Shown: piece by piece, positions 8,506-17,695 of the stretch
Numbering within the stretch: position 1 is the first letter of the stretch
Layout of the letters: each line of letters begins with the position of its first letter
Source: Pseudoalteromonas sp. OOF1S-7
GTDB taxonomy: Bacteria; Pseudomonadota; Gammaproteobacteria; Enterobacterales; Alteromonadaceae
Reading direction: 5' to 3'
DNA length: 64,000 nucleotides
Assembly (NCBI RefSeq): GCF_022347765.1
Contig: NZ_JAKRFZ010000023.1
Span: 1 to 64,000 of the forward strand
Translations under genes and position numbers: made by a program
Notes under the pieces: model-generated
The model's database searches: none
What the model saw: only the letters and a program-made list of their open reading frames with translations
What the model was told of the DNA's origin: nothing

Positions 8506-9045
8506 TTACTTTTTGAATGGGAAGTTGAACGCTTCTAACAACGCACGGCCTTCGTCATCTGTTTTCGCAGAAGTAGTGATTGTGATGTCCATACCGCGAA
8601 CACGGTCGACTTTATCATAATCAATTTCTGGGAAGATGATTTGCTCACGTACGCCCATAGAATAGTTACCGCGACCGTCAAAAGACTTAGCGCTAACACC
8701 GCGGAAGTCACGAATACGTGGCATCGCGATAGAGACTAAACGCTCTAGGAAATCCCACATACGCTCGCCGCGTAGGGTTACTTTACAGCCAATTGGGTAA
8801 CCTTCACGGATCTTAAAGCCAGCAACAGATTTGCGTGCTTTAGTTACCAGAGGCTTCTGACCAGAGATAGCTTCTAAGTCTGCTACTGCATTCTCTAGAA
8901 TTTTCTTGTCAGCTAGGGCTTCGCCCACACCCATGTTTAGTGTGATCTTTTCGATCTGAGGGACTTGCATGACAGAGCTGTAACCGAACTTTTCGAAAAG
9001 TTCTTTTACTACTTTGTCTTTGTACACTTCATGCAGTTTCGCCAT
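8506..9045 (-). CDS. rplE: 50S ribosomal protein L5
   Basis: The 179-residue protein carries the conserved IEKITLNMGVGEA block and the C-terminal GMDITITTSAKTDDEGRALL block. L5 binds 5S rRNA and the P-site tRNA region. Its leader in E. coli is the S8 target. Confidence 0.99.
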   Translation of the reverse strand: MAKLHEVYKDKVVKELFEKFGYSSVMQVPQIEKITLNMGVGEALADKKILENAVADLEAISGQKPLVTKARKSVAGFKIREGYPIGCKVTLRGERMWDFLERLVSIAMPRIRDFRGVSAKSFDGRGNYSMGVREQIIFPEIDYDKVDRVRGMDITITTSAKTDDEGRALLEAFNFPFKK

Positions 9046-9060
9046 CGTCTACTCCAACTA

Positions 9061-9375
9061 TTAGATAGTTTTACCAGTAGACTTGAAGAAACGGACTTTT
9101 TTACCGTCTTCAAATCTAAAACCTACACGATCTGCTTTGCCAGTTTCGGCATTGAAGATCGCGACATTAGATACGTCGATAGACGCTTCTTTCTCAACAA
9201 TGCCGCCAGCTTGCTGTAGTTGTGGTACAGGCTTCTGGTGCTTTTTGATGATATTGATGCCTTCGACAAATACTCGACCAGTTTCAGTTACAAGAGAAAG
9301 CACTTTACCGCGCTTACCTTTGTCTTTACCGGCTAGTACGATTACTTCGTCATCACGACGGATTTTTGCTGCCAT
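9061..9375 (-). CDS. rplX: 50S ribosomal protein L24
   Basis: The 104-residue protein begins MAAKIRRDDEVIVLAGKDKG, the KOW motif of L24, an early 50S assembly initiator. It follows rplN at 10 bp and precedes rplE at 15 bp. Confidence 0.99.
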   Translation of the reverse strand: MAAKIRRDDEVIVLAGKDKGKRGKVLSLVTETGRVFVEGINIIKKHQKPVPQLQQAGGIVEKEASIDVSNVAIFNAETGKADRVGFRFEDGKKVRFFKSTGKTI

Positions 9376-9385
9376 GATCGACTCC

Positions 9386-9754
9386 TTATAGTACTTCTGG
9401 TGCTAGTGAAACGATCTTCATGAACTTTTCGTTACGTAGTTCACGAGTCACAGGGCCGAAGATACGAGTTCCGATCGGCTGTAGGTTATCGTTAAGGATA
9501 ACAGCAGCATTACTGTCGAAACGGATCAAAGAACCGTCTGGACGACGAACGCCTTTTTTGGTGCGCACAACTACTGCGTTTTTAACATCACCTTTCTTCA
9601 CTTTACCGCGAGGAATTGCTTCTTTAACAGAAACTTTAATGATGTCGCCAACCGCTGCGTAGCGACGGTGCGAACCACCTAAGACTTTAATACACTGCAC
9701 TTTGCGAGCGCCGCTGTTATCAGCAACGTCCAGCTGAGTTTGCATTTGGATCAT
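9386..9754 (-). CDS. rplN: 50S ribosomal protein L14
   Basis: The 122-residue protein starts MIQMQTQLDVADNSGARKVQ, the hallmark of L14, which contacts 16S rRNA across the subunit interface. It is the first gene of the spc operon. Upstream there is non-coding DNA with a promoter rather than rpsQ/rpmC/rplP, so the S10 operon is not contiguous here. Confidence 0.99.
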   Translation of the reverse strand: MIQMQTQLDVADNSGARKVQCIKVLGGSHRRYAAVGDIIKVSVKEAIPRGKVKKGDVKNAVVVRTKKGVRRPDGSLIRFDSNAAVILNDNLQPIGTRIFGPVTRELRNEKFMKIVSLAPEVL

Positions 9755-10054
9755 CTTGATGAGCTCCGGTGTAATTACAACACGCCTAGATTTTGTTTAA
9801 AACCCAAGCATTTAGATTAATTTCCACTCAAAATACGAACGTGTCGTGCTTCAAGGGCGGGCAATTGTAACAGCAAAGCAGCGCTAAAGATAGTTCAATT
9901 TTTAATTAATTTGAGTACGCCGCTATGCCGAACTTGCTGTAAAACAGGGATATGGGGACAAACCAAATCTTCACAAGTCACACTGCCAAACTAATTATGC
10001 AAAACGATTACAAAGGCAATCTACATAACCTCTTATCTGCGAACAAAAAATAGA
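9755..10054. other. intergenic region holding the spc promoter
   Basis: About 300 bp between rplN and the deacetylase gene, which both lie on minus. It contains the predicted spc promoter and, toward 9960-10040, A/T-rich sequence with no recognisable gene. No remnant of rpsQ or other S10-operon genes was found. Confidence 0.7.
9864..9872 (-). promoter_or_regulatory. extended -10 promoter of the spc operon
   Basis: On the minus strand TGTTACAAT gives an extended -10 (TGn plus TACAAT), about 110 bp upstream of rplN. It is followed by a GC-rich discriminator (TGCCCGCCC), as expected for a growth-rate and ppGpp controlled ribosomal promoter. No good -35 is visible, which fits an extended -10 promoter. 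Confidence 0.5.
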
Positions 10055-10897
10055 CTAACCGGGTTCTTTGCGGTGCATTTTTATGTAACTGGCGACCTTT
10101 TCGACGGTGTCCACCCAGTAACCGTTTTCAGGCGCTTTTAAATATTGAATTAGTTGTGACAACACCCTGGCATCGACACTATAGAGGCCATTTTCACCTA
10201 CTTCATGGCCTGCAAGGATGATCCATTTATTGTTTTCTCGCAGTGTTTCCAGGGTTGTTTTTAGTTCGTCAAAGGTCATACCATCCATTCTTATCCCTGT
10301 GAGTTGAGCAAAATCAGTGTAAGCCGGGTTATTCGCTGTTTCATCCAGCCAGGTACGGCCGGTATCAAAATGACGGGCGATCAGCGGCACATAACTTTTC
10401 ACATTTGCGCCACGGCCAACAAAGGTATTGCCGCACGGATAGGCAAAGCTTCTAGGTTCAATACCAAGCTGGGTTTTCAGGTATTGGTTCGTCGTCAAGA
10501 TATCCTGTTCGAGCCAGGCCAGATCGACCTGTTCCAGCCCTTTATTCTGCGCTCTCAGCCAGGCGAAGTTGCCCGTGCACAGGTGAGAATGTGTGTGATT
10601 GCCCAACTCATGGCCCGCCGCAACCACTTTACGCCAATCAGAAAGGCGTGCGCTCACGGGCGCCGACATAACATAAAAAGTGGCTTTGACCCCGAGCTTT
10701 TCAAGTATAGGAACGCCCACGTCGAGCTGACTCTCTCTGGCATCATCAAACGTCAGGCTAACGGCGTATCGGGCACCCTGTGGATATTGGAAGTCATCGC
10801 TCAGTTGTTTACCCGGCTTATTATGGCTATCAGCCAGGGCAAAAGACTGGCCCAGCACACAACTCAGCAGAGTCAGCAGTCTTATCATTTTTATCAT
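10055..10897 (-). CDS. secreted polysaccharide deacetylase (NodB-type)
   Basis: A 280-residue protein with an N-terminal signal peptide (to about residue 23) and a single NodB/CE4 domain. The metal-site motif TFDDA is at residues 49-53 and the HTHSH motif at 101-105, so the Asp-His-His triad is intact. The family removes N- or O-acetyl groups from polysaccharides such as chitin oligomers or peptidoglycan; the substrate is unknown. Exported to the periplasm or outside. CGGAG lies 6 nt before the ATG. It follows the asmA-like gene in the same direction, but a MITE-like repeat separates them. Confidence 0.88.
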   Translation of the reverse strand: MIKMIRLLTLLSCVLGQSFALADSHNKPGKQLSDDFQYPQGARYAVSLTFDDARESQLDVGVPILEKLGVKATFYVMSAPVSARLSDWRKVVAAGHELGNHTHSHLCTGNFAWLRAQNKGLEQVDLAWLEQDILTTNQYLKTQLGIEPRSFAYPCGNTFVGRGANVKSYVPLIARHFDTGRTWLDETANNPAYTDFAQLTGIRMDGMTFDELKTTLETLRENNKWIILAGHEVGENGLYSVDARVLSQLIQYLKAPENGYWVDTVEKVASYIKMHRKEPG

Positions 10898-11027
10898 GGA
10901 TTACTCCGGAGGAAAGAAAAGAGAAAATCATAGTCAGGAGTTCAGTGTGGCCAAGTCAAGAGAGTGACGCCACTTAAGGTTTTATGAAGAAAGCTTATGA
11001 TGGGCTAGCGCTTTGAATTTATAGCAA

Positions 11028-11202
11028 AATACCAATCTGTATAATTAAGTAACTAACCTTGAGGCGAGGAAGTCTCGGCGATAACAAGGCATAAATTTGA
11101 GACCATTTGTCTAAGGTTTAGGTTCTAAATAAGAAACTTCTAATTTAATTATCGGCAGATTTAATCACTCTAATTCGTTACGTATTATTTCGGGTTGGTA
11201 TT
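11028..11202. repeat. MITE-like element with TACCAA inverted ends
   Basis: A 175-bp non-coding segment has imperfect terminal inverted repeats: 19 of 26 positions match between the left end (11028-11053) and the reverse complement of the right end (11177-11202), including AATACCAA at the tip and GTAAC inside. No transposase frame is present, so it would be a non-autonomous element. It fills the gap between the asmA-like gene and the deacetylase. Its interior is not similar to the repeats at 59721 and 63210, although the tips share TACCAA. Confidence 0.6.
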
Positions 11203-11203
11203 G

Positions 11204-11229
11204 TACACCGAGCCGGGTGGCCCGGTGTA
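11204..11229 (-). terminator. hairpin after the asmA-like gene
   Basis: A GC-rich imperfect palindrome (TACACCG...CGGTGTA around CCGGG/CCCGG) lies 19 bp past the stop codon at 11248. There is no T-run on the minus strand, so termination is only possible, not certain. Confidence 0.4.
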
Positions 11230-11247
11230 AGCTGTATGTATGCCAGG

Positions 11248-13194
11248 TTATCCGCCAAAAAACCCTTTCAGTTTGTCTTTTAGCTTATCTTTTACGGCAT
11301 CTTTGGCTTTGTCTTTAGCCGCACCACTTAGGTCCAACTTAGTTTCTACTTGATGAAATGGCCCTTTAATTCTGACCGGTACTTTAAAACCGGTGCTGTC
11401 GTCCTGGCTCTGCTGACCTTCAATGGTGTCCACAATTCCAGTTACAACCCGATAGTTAACATAAGTTTTCGGCAGATCGACCTCTCCTTCCCCGGTAATT
11501 CGGATCAACGGGCTCGCCAGATTCAGGTCACGGTTACGGCCAACCCCATTGAGAAACTGAAAGCTGCCTGTCAGTGCAGAAAAGTCCGTTTTCTGGTTCG
11601 GGTCAAAGTCTGCATTCAGCCCTTCAGAGACAGAAGAAAAGTCCCCTTTGAGCATCTCCTTGCCTTTGCGCACCATTTCTGCCAGGTTGGCACCTTTGAC
11701 GCCACCATCTTTAAACTCAAACGCCAGTTCCCCGGCCAATGCCGAGACAAACTGTTTCTGGCTGACGCCACGCGTTTCCAGATCCCAGTTCAGACTACCT
11801 TTACCCAGCACCTTGTCAAAACCAATCGCATCGGTCAGCAGTGGCTCAGCATTGATGCTGTTAAGCGCAAAATTAGTGGTGATTTGATACGGCTTAGACG
11901 CTGCATTGACATGAACTACCCCTTTGCCGTTGCCTTCATAGGCAGTAAATTTGTCCATCGACAGCTTTGCCTTGCCCTTGTTCAGCGCCACAGAGAACTG
12001 ATTTGCCCCCAGTTTAACCTCTCTGGCAAGCAGACCGCTGGAGCGGATCACCACGTTGGCATCGAGCATATTGAGCGCCGATAAATCCATTTCGCTGTCA
12101 TCCCAGACAATCGGTTGCGGTTCACTAGATGATGTGTCTGGCTGCTCTGGCGCTTTAACAGGCTCAGGCAAATATGGATTAAGGTCGAGCATACCCAAAT
12201 CGACATTCGCCTCAACACGCAGGCGTTCACCCAGTTTAATCTCACTACGGCCCTGGATTTCCAGCTTATCCAGTTTCGCTTGTAATGATTGCAACGAAAA
12301 AATATCGTTCGCAAAACGCATTTCCCCGGCGACTTCAAACTGGTTAAAAGCCTCGGCCTTAGCCTTGAGATCGACTTTTTGCCACTGCGCAATATCTTTC
12401 ACTGAATCGCCGGCTAATGTCAGCGCCCCACTGAACACCTTACCCTGCTGAGTTATTTGACCATCAAAGGTCAGATTGACCAATCGTGATTCCAGCGTTT
12501 GTGCAAAACTAAAGTCTTTGTTTTCGATGGCTTTAGCAGGTGTGTCGACGGTCATATTCAACGCAAACGTTTCCCCCTGAAAGGTTACTTTCCCCTCCAA
12601 CTCCAGCGCTTTGTAAAGTGAGGGTAGCGTGATGATTACATCCAGCCCGGATAATTCCTGGCGCGCACCCGACATACCATCAATATAGATGAGCTCCCCT
12701 CCATAAATCGCCACTTCTCCAAGGGAAATATCGAATCCGGCTGGCAATTTGACAGGGCCAGATGCCCCTGCTTGCTGTGCAGACTGTGCGGATGCTTCCC
12801 CTGCGCCCAATGCCAGTACCCAATTAGCCTGCCCCGCTTTATTCTTCTCAAGTAAAATTTTGGGATTGCGGATCACAAACTGTTCCAGCTGAAACTCCCC
12901 TGAGAACAGAGAAACCCAGGGAATGTGTACAGCCAGCTGGTCCATCGTCAGCATATGGGGTTGGCTGCCCCCCGCCATATTCTCAAAACGCACATCATTG
13001 AGGGTAATATTCAGGCGTGGCAGAATGCTGAGTTCACTATCACCTGCGATTTCCAACTTGCGTCCGGTATTCGCCTCAACCTGTTGCTCCAGCTGCGCAA
13101 TAATGGTGGAGGTCGGGATCAGCATTGGGGCTACCACGACGGCAATCACCAGTAACAGTACCAGAGCGCCAGCCAGTTTGAGCACGCGTTTCAT
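11248..13194 (-). CDS. AsmA family protein
   Basis: A 648-residue protein with one N-terminal membrane anchor (MKRVLKLAGALVLLLVIAVV) and a long periplasmic repeat region of AsmA type. The C-terminal part has the AsmA2-like block LNWDLETRGVSQKQFVSALA and DGGVKGANLAEMVRKGKEML, and it ends in a Lys/Asp-rich helix (KDKAKDAVKDKLKDKLKG). AsmA-like proteins are bridge-shaped and act in phospholipid and envelope homeostasis. The ATG at 13194 is chosen because AAGGAAG precedes it and the anchor starts there; an upstream ATG at 13215 lacks such a site. Confidence 0.88.
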   Translation of the reverse strand: MKRVLKLAGALVLLLVIAVVVAPMLIPTSTIIAQLEQQVEANTGRKLEIAGDSELSILPRLNITLNDVRFENMAGGSQPHMLTMDQLAVHIPWVSLFSGEFQLEQFVIRNPKILLEKNKAGQANWVLALGAGEASAQSAQQAGASGPVKLPAGFDISLGEVAIYGGELIYIDGMSGARQELSGLDVIITLPSLYKALELEGKVTFQGETFALNMTVDTPAKAIENKDFSFAQTLESRLVNLTFDGQITQQGKVFSGALTLAGDSVKDIAQWQKVDLKAKAEAFNQFEVAGEMRFANDIFSLQSLQAKLDKLEIQGRSEIKLGERLRVEANVDLGMLDLNPYLPEPVKAPEQPDTSSSEPQPIVWDDSEMDLSALNMLDANVVIRSSGLLAREVKLGANQFSVALNKGKAKLSMDKFTAYEGNGKGVVHVNAASKPYQITTNFALNSINAEPLLTDAIGFDKVLGKGSLNWDLETRGVSQKQFVSALAGELAFEFKDGGVKGANLAEMVRKGKEMLKGDFSSVSEGLNADFDPNQKTDFSALTGSFQFLNGVGRNRDLNLASPLIRITGEGEVDLPKTYVNYRVVTGIVDTIEGQQSQDDSTGFKVPVRIKGPFHQVETKLDLSGAAKDKAKDAVKDKLKDKLKGFFGG

Positions 13195-13296
13195 AACTCT
13201 TCCTTTAAAAATCATCTATGACTCATTCTATGATAGCGATTTAGTTAATAAATTCACCTTCACGCGGCAAGATTTTTTAATCCGCCCGATCTCGCA

Positions 13297-13324
13297 TTGC
13301 ACTTGCGGGAGATCCCGGTATGAT
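13297..13324 (+). promoter_or_regulatory. sigma-70 type promoter of the unknown 388-residue protein gene
   Basis: TTGCAC (13297-13302), a 16-bp spacer and TATGAT (13319-13324) lie about 80 bp before the ATG at 13406, in the divergent space between the asmA-like gene and this gene. Confidence 0.5.
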
Positions 13325-13405
13325 CCACGCCCTTGTCAGTTTTACCGACCTTTCGCTAAACTGAATAGTCTGTATTTAATCCTCTAGTTGGAGAACCGTT
13401 GCGAC

Positions 13406-14572
13406 ATGAAGAAGCTGCTCATTTCACCGTCGAATATGGCTTTGGGCGAACAAGAAAGTCAGATTTACCAGAACATCCTGAAACAGGCCACCGAGATCAG
13501 CCTTAACCTGATGGCCGTTAAGGTCGAGAATCATCCGGAAGATTTTCTGGGATGGTGCTATGAGCTACTGGATGTAGCCAAGAATCGCATTAATTTTGAG
13601 CTGCTTGACGATCACCAACTGCCTATCGTTAAGAAGCTTCAGGACATGCTGATCAGCGCGATCAGCTTTTTGCAGCTAAAAACCTTACGGATTGCGCCCT
13701 GGCCTGTGATCTGCGAATTCATTCGTCAACGCGAGACGGAGCTGGCACTGGACGAACAGCTCAAGCTGGTTGACTATCTTGCCTCATTACGTGCGACCCC
13801 GTTACAGGACATGATCAGTGAAGACCGTCTGGCGTTCAGCGGCAAGCACGCCGCCAGCCTGGATACGGGTGTGTACCAGTTCGATGTCGAGTGGTTTGCC
13901 TCAACCAAAAGCGCCAAAGGGTTCCATCAGTTACTCGCCGACTTGCCGGGTGAGTTCGATACTGCACTGGCGTCTATTCCACTGGAAGGTGAGGTAACTG
14001 CGCAGCACTATCAGGAGTTTGTGCTGGCTTACCTGATGGCATTTAGTCACAGCGATGAGAAGCCCACTCTGGCGCCCGCCACACGCCTGCTGGCAATGCG
14101 TCGCCCGGATGTGTTTACGCCGCTGGTTAACAGTAAATTGGATGCCCTGTGCCAGGCATTAGGCATTGCGAAACTGACCAACCGAGACTTTGAACGTTAC
14201 TGGCAGGATGTGGTGGTGGCCATCAACAAGATGCCCTGGTTTGCAACGGGCAGCGCCGCTGACGAGCTTGAAACCAGGCTGAGTGCCATTAAAGCTTTAC
14301 TGCCGTGCTTCTTCTATTATGCAGACAAAGACACGCCGCAAAGCTCCAACTATTACAAATTGCTTAATAAGCCAAAGCGGACCACAAGCAGTGGCGGGAC
14401 TAAAACCACGCGTCGCAGCAAAGAGTCGGCAGAAACTCTGGTTGACCGCGCCTTGAGTGATGAGAGCATCCCGGAGCATATCCGTGCCAAGCGTGACTCT
14501 ATCATCGCTGAAGTCGAAAAAGGCCGTAGTGTCGATGAGACCATTTCACTGATGCGCGCCATCTTCGGTTAA
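13406..14572 (+). CDS. cytoplasmic protein of unknown function (388 residues)
   Basis: I do not recognise the family. The protein has no signal peptide or membrane segment and looks mostly helical. A central part around RPDVFTPLVNSKLDALCQAL...INKMPWFATG is the most motif-like. It is followed by a low-complexity basic linker (about residues 318-340, rich in Thr, Ser, Lys and Arg) and a short C-terminal helical domain (ETLVDRALSDESIPEHIRAK). Two-domain architecture with a basic linker could suggest a nucleic-acid or protein-binding role, but this is a guess. The ATG at 13406 is preferred to a TTG at 13388 because GGAG lies 12 nt upstream. It is a single-gene unit followed by a strong hairpin. 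Confidence 0.75.
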   Translation: MKKLLISPSNMALGEQESQIYQNILKQATEISLNLMAVKVENHPEDFLGWCYELLDVAKNRINFELLDDHQLPIVKKLQDMLISAISFLQLKTLRIAPWPVICEFIRQRETELALDEQLKLVDYLASLRATPLQDMISEDRLAFSGKHAASLDTGVYQFDVEWFASTKSAKGFHQLLADLPGEFDTALASIPLEGEVTAQHYQEFVLAYLMAFSHSDEKPTLAPATRLLAMRRPDVFTPLVNSKLDALCQALGIAKLTNRDFERYWQDVVVAINKMPWFATGSAADELETRLSAIKALLPCFFYYADKDTPQSSNYYKLLNKPKRTTSSGGTKTTRRSKESAETLVDRALSDESIPEHIRAKRDSIIAEVEKGRSVDETISLMRAIFG

Positions 14573-14586
14573 TCGCTCAGAGACGA

Positions 14587-14617
14587 TTATCAGGCAGTCA
14601 ACGATACTGCCTGATAA
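14587..14617 (+). terminator. hairpin terminator candidate after the unknown gene
   Basis: A perfect 12-bp stem (TTATCAGGCAGT/ACTGCCTGATAA, 7-nt loop) lies 15 bp past the stop codon. The bases after it are not T-rich, so it may act as a 3' stabilising hairpin or a weak terminator. The rest of the 14618-14811 gap is A/T-rich with no gene. Confidence 0.5.
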
Positions 14618-14811
14618 TTGTGCAATCTCAGCTATCTATGCACCAGCGACGTGCATACTCGCCCCCACTTCAAGCTACTCTCCAATACCTAGAAACCTAA
14701 ATATATTAATAAAAATCAAACTATTAAAATTTAAAAGCGCATTTTTTTAAGGCTGGCTTAGCCATTGCAACCTCGTGCACGACAACAATTTTGTGCTCCA
14801 GAGGACTCTAC

Positions 14812-15498
14812 ATGAATAATAAATACTCACTTTTTTGTGCAATCTCACTGCTGTTCACCCACGCGCAGGCATTCGCCGACAACCCCAGCTCTGTCAGCGC
14901 TAATGTCGCCGCCAGCTCCAATTATTTCTGGCGCGGTATTACCCAGTCGGATGATGGTGCCGCCGTCTCAGGCGGGCTGGATTACGACAGCGGCAAAGGC
15001 CTTTACATTGGCACCTGGGCATCCAACGTGGATTTTGGTGATGCCGCCAGCACCAGCTATGAACTGGATCTCTATGCAGGTTTCAGTGGCGAGTACAATC
15101 AGCTCAGTTACGACCTGGGTTATATCCATTACGCCTATCCGGATGCGGCCGGGGATATCGACTTTGGCGAATTGTACGCCTCACTCGGCTGGCAATTTTT
15201 CACCGTGAAGCTTAGCCACCTGACCACAGCGCAGGATGACTCAACCAGCGAAGAAGATATGCTGTATCTGGAGTTCAATGCCGCATTTGCGGTGTTTTCT
15301 GAATCTGAGTTGGGCCTGCATATCGGCCGCTCCAGTGGTGATACCGTCATGGAATGGACCGGTGAGGATGACAGCTATATGGATTATGGTGTCAGTTTAA
15401 GCACCGGAGGACTCACGCTGGGACTGGTCAAAACAGACCTTGATGCCGATGATGACATCAAGGCCTATGTGAGTTACGCACTGGACTTTACGCTCTGA
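14812..15498 (+). CDS. TorF family putative porin
   Basis: A 228-residue outer-membrane protein with a signal peptide (MNNKYSLFCAISLLFTHAQA) and the family hallmark SSNYFWRGITQSDDGAAVSGG near the mature N-terminus (Gcw_chp/TIGR02001 type). Acidic beta-strands alternate with loops and the C-terminus ends in YALDFTL, fitting a small barrel. The substrate is unknown. The ATG at 14812 is preceded by GAGGAC; an upstream in-frame start at 14791 would bury the signal peptide. Confidence 0.85.
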   Translation: MNNKYSLFCAISLLFTHAQAFADNPSSVSANVAASSNYFWRGITQSDDGAAVSGGLDYDSGKGLYIGTWASNVDFGDAASTSYELDLYAGFSGEYNQLSYDLGYIHYAYPDAAGDIDFGELYASLGWQFFTVKLSHLTTAQDDSTSEEDMLYLEFNAAFAVFSESELGLHIGRSSGDTVMEWTGEDDSYMDYGVSLSTGGLTLGLVKTDLDADDDIKAYVSYALDFTL

Positions 15499-15515
15499 GC
15501 CCAGCAGCCACTGAG

Positions 15516-16403
15516 TTAAGGCACACTATGGCCGGTCGATGCCTGCCAGATACGGTACCATTGCTCGCGGGATAAGGTCAGCGTACGTGCCGCCACGGCC
15601 GTACGTACCCGCTCAATGTTACCCGTGCCCAGCACCACAGAGGGCTTGCTTGGGTGCATCAGCAACCAGGCATAGATCACCGCGTCGATGCCGCTGGCAC
15701 CCACTTCTGCTGCCACCTCACTCAGACAAGTACGTAAACGCACCGCTTTGTCATCTTGTGCTGCGAAGATACGCCCACCCGCCAGCGGTGACCAAAGCAT
15801 GGGGTGAATACGCAGCTGCTGACACTGATCTAAGGTGCCATCATTCAGGGCCTTGAGCTCATAAGGTGAAAACTCTATCTGGTTGGTGAGCAGGTCAAAG
15901 TCTAAGCGAGACTGCAGCAGGCTCAGCTGCGAAGGGGTGAAATTCGATACCCCAAAGTGCAGCACATCACCCTGTTGTTTGAGCGTGTTAAACGCCTCAG
16001 CCACTTCGTCGGCATCCATCAGATAGTCGGGACGGTGGATCAGTAATGTATCGATGCGATCTGTGCCAAAGTGCTTTAAAGACTGCTGCACCGAGGCAAT
16101 GATATGGGCTTTACTTGAGTCATAATGATTGGCTTTGCCCCCCAGTCCCTTACTTGCCAGAGCCGGACGAATGCCGCATTTGGTGATGATACGGATCTGC
16201 TCACGGACCGACGGCTCTAATGCCAGCGCACGACCAAAAGCCGCTTCGCATTCATACTGGCCATAGATATCGGCGTGATCGGTGTCACGTATACCCAGCT
16301 CTGTCAGTTGCTTTACAAAATCTAAAGTCTGAGCCGGGCTGTGCTGCCAGTCCAGTAAACGCCAGAACCCGGCGACCAGATCGCCCATTACCTTGTGTGT
16401 CAT
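15516..16403 (-). CDS. aldo/keto reductase (YdhF-like)
   Basis: The 295-residue protein has the AKR TIM-barrel pattern: catalytic Asp and Tyr in TDHADIYGQYE, Lys in ITKCGI, His in LLIHRPD, and the NADPH-site end region with VVLGTGNIERV. It should reduce aldehydes or ketones with NADPH in the cytoplasm; the physiological substrate is unknown. Its start overlaps the end of purT by 4 bp (ATGA type), so the two genes are co-translated. Confidence 0.9.
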   Translation of the reverse strand: MTHKVMGDLVAGFWRLLDWQHSPAQTLDFVKQLTELGIRDTDHADIYGQYECEAAFGRALALEPSVREQIRIITKCGIRPALASKGLGGKANHYDSSKAHIIASVQQSLKHFGTDRIDTLLIHRPDYLMDADEVAEAFNTLKQQGDVLHFGVSNFTPSQLSLLQSRLDFDLLTNQIEFSPYELKALNDGTLDQCQQLRIHPMLWSPLAGGRIFAAQDDKAVRLRTCLSEVAAEVGASGIDAVIYAWLLMHPSKPSVVLGTGNIERVRTAVAARTLTLSREQWYRIWQASTGHSVP

Positions 16404-17587
16404 AAAATCGTGCCTATGGTTGAACTTACTCGTTTTGCTTTCTCTGTGGCCAGTTCACAGCTTTCATCACGCGCCAGTGCAACCCCCATGCGGCGTCGGC
16501 CTGCCACTTCAGGTTTACCAAACAAACGTAAATCGGTGTCGGCTTCAGTGAGGGCCTCGGCAACCTGGGTGAAACTCAGCTGTTGTGACGTGCCGTCGAC
16601 CAGTATAACACTGGATGCCGACGGGCCGTGACAATGAATATTGGGGATAGGCAGCCCCAGAATGGCCCGCACATGCAGAGCAAATTCACTCAGATCCTGA
16701 GAGATCAGGGTCACCATGCCGGTATCGTGTGGCCGCGGCGACACTTCACTGAAGTACACGTCATCGTTTTTAATAAACAGCTCAACCCCGAACAGGCCTC
16801 GGCCACCCAGCGCTTCAGTGATTTGCTCGGCCATCGCTTTAGCACGCGATAATGCCAGCTCAGACATCGCCTGCGGCTGCCAGCTTTGCTGATAGTCGCC
16901 ATCCTGTTGTACATGTCCAATCGGCTCGCAGAAACTGGTGCCATCAATATGACGAATGGTCAGCAAGGTAATTTCATAGTCAAAGTCGACAAAACCTTCA
17001 ACAATCACTCTGCCCTGGCCGGCACGCCCGCCCTGCTGTGCATATTCCCAGGCAGCGTTGAGATCAGCCTCAGTGCGCACTACACTCTGCCCTTTACCTG
17101 AGGAACTCATAATCGGTTTCACCACACAGGGCATGCCAATTTCGCCAACTGCCGCGATGAATTCCTGCTGGGTATCGACAAAACGATAAGGCGATGTCGC
17201 CAGTCCCAGCTCTTCAGCAGCCAGCCGGCGGATCCCCTCACGGTTCATGGTCAGTTGTGTGGCTTTGGCACTGGGGACCACAGTAAACCCCTGTTGCTCC
17301 AGTGTCACCAATGTGTCGGTCGCGATTGCTTCGATCTCTGGCACAATATAGTCGGGTTGTTCCTGCTCTATAATTGCAGCCAGTTTATCACCATCCAGCA
17401 TAGATAAAGTGTAACTACGGTCGGCAACCTGCATGGCGGGTGCATGTTCATAGCGGTCCAACACCACCACCTCTGCACCCAGGCGCTTAAACTCAATCAC
17501 CACTTCCTTGCCAAGCTCCCCGCCACCACATAACAACACCTTGCACGCGGTCGCACTAAACGGCGTACCCAACTGTTTAATTTTCAT
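16400..17587 (-). CDS. purT: formate-dependent phosphoribosylglycinamide formyltransferase PurT
   Basis: The 395-residue ATP-grasp protein starts MKIKQLGTPFSATACKVLLC, with LLCGGGELGKEVVIEFKRLG near the start. It has the MPCVVKPIMSSSGKGQSVV loop and a PRPHDTGMVTLISQ block, all PurT hallmarks. It makes formyl-GAR from GAR, formate and ATP in purine synthesis, bypassing the folate-dependent PurN. It is divergent from the NRPS operon, with 186 bp between them. No convincing PurR box was found. Confidence 0.97.
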   Translation of the reverse strand: MKIKQLGTPFSATACKVLLCGGGELGKEVVIEFKRLGAEVVVLDRYEHAPAMQVADRSYTLSMLDGDKLAAIIEQEQPDYIVPEIEAIATDTLVTLEQQGFTVVPSAKATQLTMNREGIRRLAAEELGLATSPYRFVDTQQEFIAAVGEIGMPCVVKPIMSSSGKGQSVVRTEADLNAAWEYAQQGGRAGQGRVIVEGFVDFDYEITLLTIRHIDGTSFCEPIGHVQQDGDYQQSWQPQAMSELALSRAKAMAEQITEALGGRGLFGVELFIKNDDVYFSEVSPRPHDTGMVTLISQDLSEFALHVRAILGLPIPNIHCHGPSASSVILVDGTSQQLSFTQVAEALTEADTDLRLFGKPEVAGRRRMGVALARDESCELATEKAKRVSSTIGTIL

Positions 17588-17695
17588 AATTTATTCCTAA
17601 GTAACGATGCGTTTGAAGTATGCACTACAAAATAACATAAATTGCAATACCGAAAGCACAAAAAAAAGCGTGAAAACACCCAAATAAAAACAATA

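Noticed and set aside
17595..17625. PurR operator before purT
   Set aside because: Only one half-site-like GCGTTTG was visible; the symmetric consensus is missing.
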